Origin: Pseudomonadota bacterium | Lineage (GTDB): Bacteria; Pseudomonadota; Alphaproteobacteria; Acetobacterales; Acetobacteraceae | Direction: 5' to 3' | Assembly (NCBI GenBank): GCA_021845835.1 | Contig: JAJZVE010000277.1 | Location: 1-6,395, forward strand | DNA: 6,395 nt | Shown here: piece after piece, positions 5,064-6,395 of the stretch | How the letters are laid out: each line of letters begins with the position of its first letter | How positions within the stretch are numbered: the first letter of the stretch is position 1 | Notes under the pieces: generated by a model | The model's input: the letters and a program-made list of their open reading frames with translations, nothing else | What the model was told of the DNA's origin: nothing | Database searches by the model: none | Program-made: the position numbers and the translations under genes

Positions 5064-6294
5064 CGACGTGCCCCCCGGCTTTGAGCCCCATATCGAAGCC
5101 GGCCCCGAGCGGCGGCCACTATACCGCGAGACCCCGCCCGCGGCGCCATTCCCGACCGAAGCCCTCGGCGCACTGCGTCCCGCTGCTGATGCAATTTGTT
5201 CGCTCACCCAAGCGCCGCCAGCGCTATGCGCGCAAAGCGTCTTGGCAGCCGCCAGCCTCGCCGCTTGCCCGCATTTTGATGTTGCCCTGCCGCAAGGCGT
5301 GGTGAAGCCCACCGCCATGCTGTTTGTCTCGATCGCATCCTCTGGCGAGCGCAAGACGGCCGTCGATGGCTTCGCCGTAGCGCCGATCCGCACCCGTGAG
5401 GGGGAGCTTGCGGCGCTCGATGAGGGTGCGAGGAAGCAATACTGGGCTGACCGCGAGGCTTGGTCAGCCGCCACGGCGGCGGTCAGGAAATTGGCGAATA
5501 AGCTCAGCCGCGCTGATCTTCGTGAACGGCTCGCCGAGATCGGCCCCGAACCGAAGCCGCCGCCGCTGCCGATGTTGCTGATCGCTGATCCGACGCCGGA
5601 AGGCATCGCGATGGCGCTTGCGGATGGGCGGCCGTTCGGCGGGTTGTTCACCGACGAGGGCGGAACGCTGGTCGGCGGTCATTCGTTCTCTGACGAATCC
5701 CGGATGCGCACCGGGGCGCTCTTAAACGGTCTATGGGACGGAGCACCGATCCGCCGCCTCCGTGTGTTGACCGGACACAGATATGCTCCCGGCCGGCGTC
5801 TTGCCGGTCATCTCATGATGCAAGAGTGCGTTGCCGATCGCCTGCTTGGCGATGAGATGCTGGCCAGCATGGGCACGTTGGCACGCCTGCTTGTGGTGGC
5901 GCCGGCGAGCGCGGCCGGCACTCGCTTGTGGCGAGAACCTGACCCCGGCGCACATGCAACGCTTCGCGATTACAACGGACGCCTGCTCGATCTGCTTCGC
6001 AAGACGCCGCGCATGGGCGATGCCGGCGCCCTCGATCCGCAGCCGCTCCCGCTTACCCATGCCGCGCGGCGTGTGATGATCGAGTTTCATGATGCTGTTG
6101 AGCGTCAACTCGCCCCCGCCGGCACGCTCGCCGCGATCCGGGCTTTCGCGAGCAAGGGGATGGAACACGCTTGCCGGCTTGCCGCCGTTTTGGCTGCCTT
6201 TGCCGATCCCGACGCCGGCGAGATCGGCGCGGATGACGCGGCCAACGGCTGCGCCTTGGCGAGGGCGCGCGGGTTGCGCCTGACCTTCGCCTAG
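5050..6294 (+). CDS. DUF3987 (YfjI-like) ATPase, C-terminus lost
   Basis: 414 residues of a DUF3987 protein, found in phages and integrated elements beside Toprim primases and thought to act as the helicase-like ATPase of replication. Features are a P-loop-like SIASSGERKT (94-103) at the end of a strand, and a Walker B-like strand GGLFTDEGG (197-205, Asp202/Glu203). The GRRLAGHLMMQ motif (248-258) follows, then a helical C-terminal region with a FASKGMEHACRLA helix (366-378). The start overlaps the primase gene by 14 bp. Family members continue through the last helix with something like a YxxGEAxRL motif. Here that is replaced after about residue 405 by ARGLRLTFA and a stop, and no other frame restores it. 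The C-terminus is therefore cut, and activity is doubtful. Confidence 0.85.
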   Translation: MSPRDDVPPGFEPHIEAGPERRPLYRETPPAAPFPTEALGALRPAADAICSLTQAPPALCAQSVLAAASLAACPHFDVALPQGVVKPTAMLFVSIASSGERKTAVDGFAVAPIRTREGELAALDEGARKQYWADREAWSAATAAVRKLANKLSRADLRERLAEIGPEPKPPPLPMLLIADPTPEGIAMALADGRPFGGLFTDEGGTLVGGHSFSDESRMRTGALLNGLWDGAPIRRLRVLTGHRYAPGRRLAGHLMMQECVADRLLGDEMLASMGTLARLLVVAPASAAGTRLWREPDPGAHATLRDYNGRLLDLLRKTPRMGDAGALDPQPLPLTHAARRVMIEFHDAVERQLAPAGTLAAIRAFASKGMEHACRLAAVLAAFADPDAGEIGADDAANGCALARARGLRLTFA

Positions 6295-6305
6295 TCGGCC
6301 GTGAA

Positions 6306-6395
6306 TTATGCGATCTGATGCCTCTTTGGGACGGAGGGTGGTGAGTTGGCGGCGGCTGTGAGTTGGGCTAGCAGGGCGCAAAGAAGCCTGATCAG
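6306..6395 (-). CDS. 3' end of a gene running in from the right, possibly a transposase
   Basis: Read from the right edge on the minus strand, 29 codons are open up to a TAA at 6306-6308. They begin LIRLLCALLAQLTAAANS and end PKRHQIA. This is a plausible hydrophobic-then-basic C-terminus. It converges on the truncated ATPase gene with only 11 bp between the two stops, which fits the inner end of an inserted element. I cannot name a family from 29 residues, and a chance open frame is possible. Confidence 0.35.
   Translation of the reverse strand: MIRLLCALLAQLTAAANSPPSVPKRHQIA

Noticed and set aside
4557..5651. 364-codon open frame on the minus strand
   Set aside because: It lies opposite the primase and ATPase genes, is low-complexity in Ser, Ala and Arg, and shows no domain.
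5731..6381. 216-codon minus-strand frame at the right edge
   Set aside because: Mostly antisense to the DUF3987 motifs, with shadow-like composition. The other minus frame ending at 6306 looks more protein-like for the last 90 bases.

Overview
The window looks like the left end of a small integrated mobile element in a high-GC chromosome. The GC-rich codon use, the tRNA and the protein styles suggest an alphaproteobacterium. Finer placement (for example Acetobacteraceae or a rhizobial relative) would be a guess.

Bases 1-803 read as scarred chromosomal flank. A gene of unknown function (20-595, lower GC than the rest, with a weak resemblance to PD-(D/E)XK nuclease folds) ends exactly where an IS3-family insertion sequence seems to begin. 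Its TGA stop is the first three bases of the element. Only about 157 bp of that element survive: the left end and the first 32 codons of orfA. At 804-847, on the minus strand, lies the 3' part of a tRNA-Glu(UUC) gene (anticodon loop, T arm, acceptor 3' strand, CCA) with no 5' half. This is the usual scar of integration into a tRNA 3' end and marks the left attachment site. The intact tRNA-Glu should lie to the right, beyond this window.

From about 848 the element begins. It has a complete tyrosine integrase (986-2296), a small overlapping ORF (2283-2474), and a convergent BrnT/BrnA-type toxin-antitoxin pair on the minus strand (2995-2479). Next come a conserved-looking unknown protein (3146-3760) and a small AlpA/MerR-like HTH protein (3879-4106) that may be the excision factor or regulator. 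A zinc-finger/Toprim primase-like protein (4176-5063) follows, overlapping by 14 bp a DUF3987-type ATPase (5050-6294). The layout int, TA, unknown, HTH, primase, ATPase resembles P4-like satellites and related integrative elements. There the primase-ATPase pair drives self-replication, the integrase and HTH protein control integration and excision, and the TA pair stabilises the element. No capsid, packaging or conjugation genes are in view.

The right edge is also damaged. The ATPase loses its family-like sequence around residue 405 and ends in about ten unrelated residues. The last 90 bases then hold the open 3' end of a minus-strand gene, best explained by a second insertion. The replication module may therefore be inactive. 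No CRISPR array, rRNA or complete tRNA is present.
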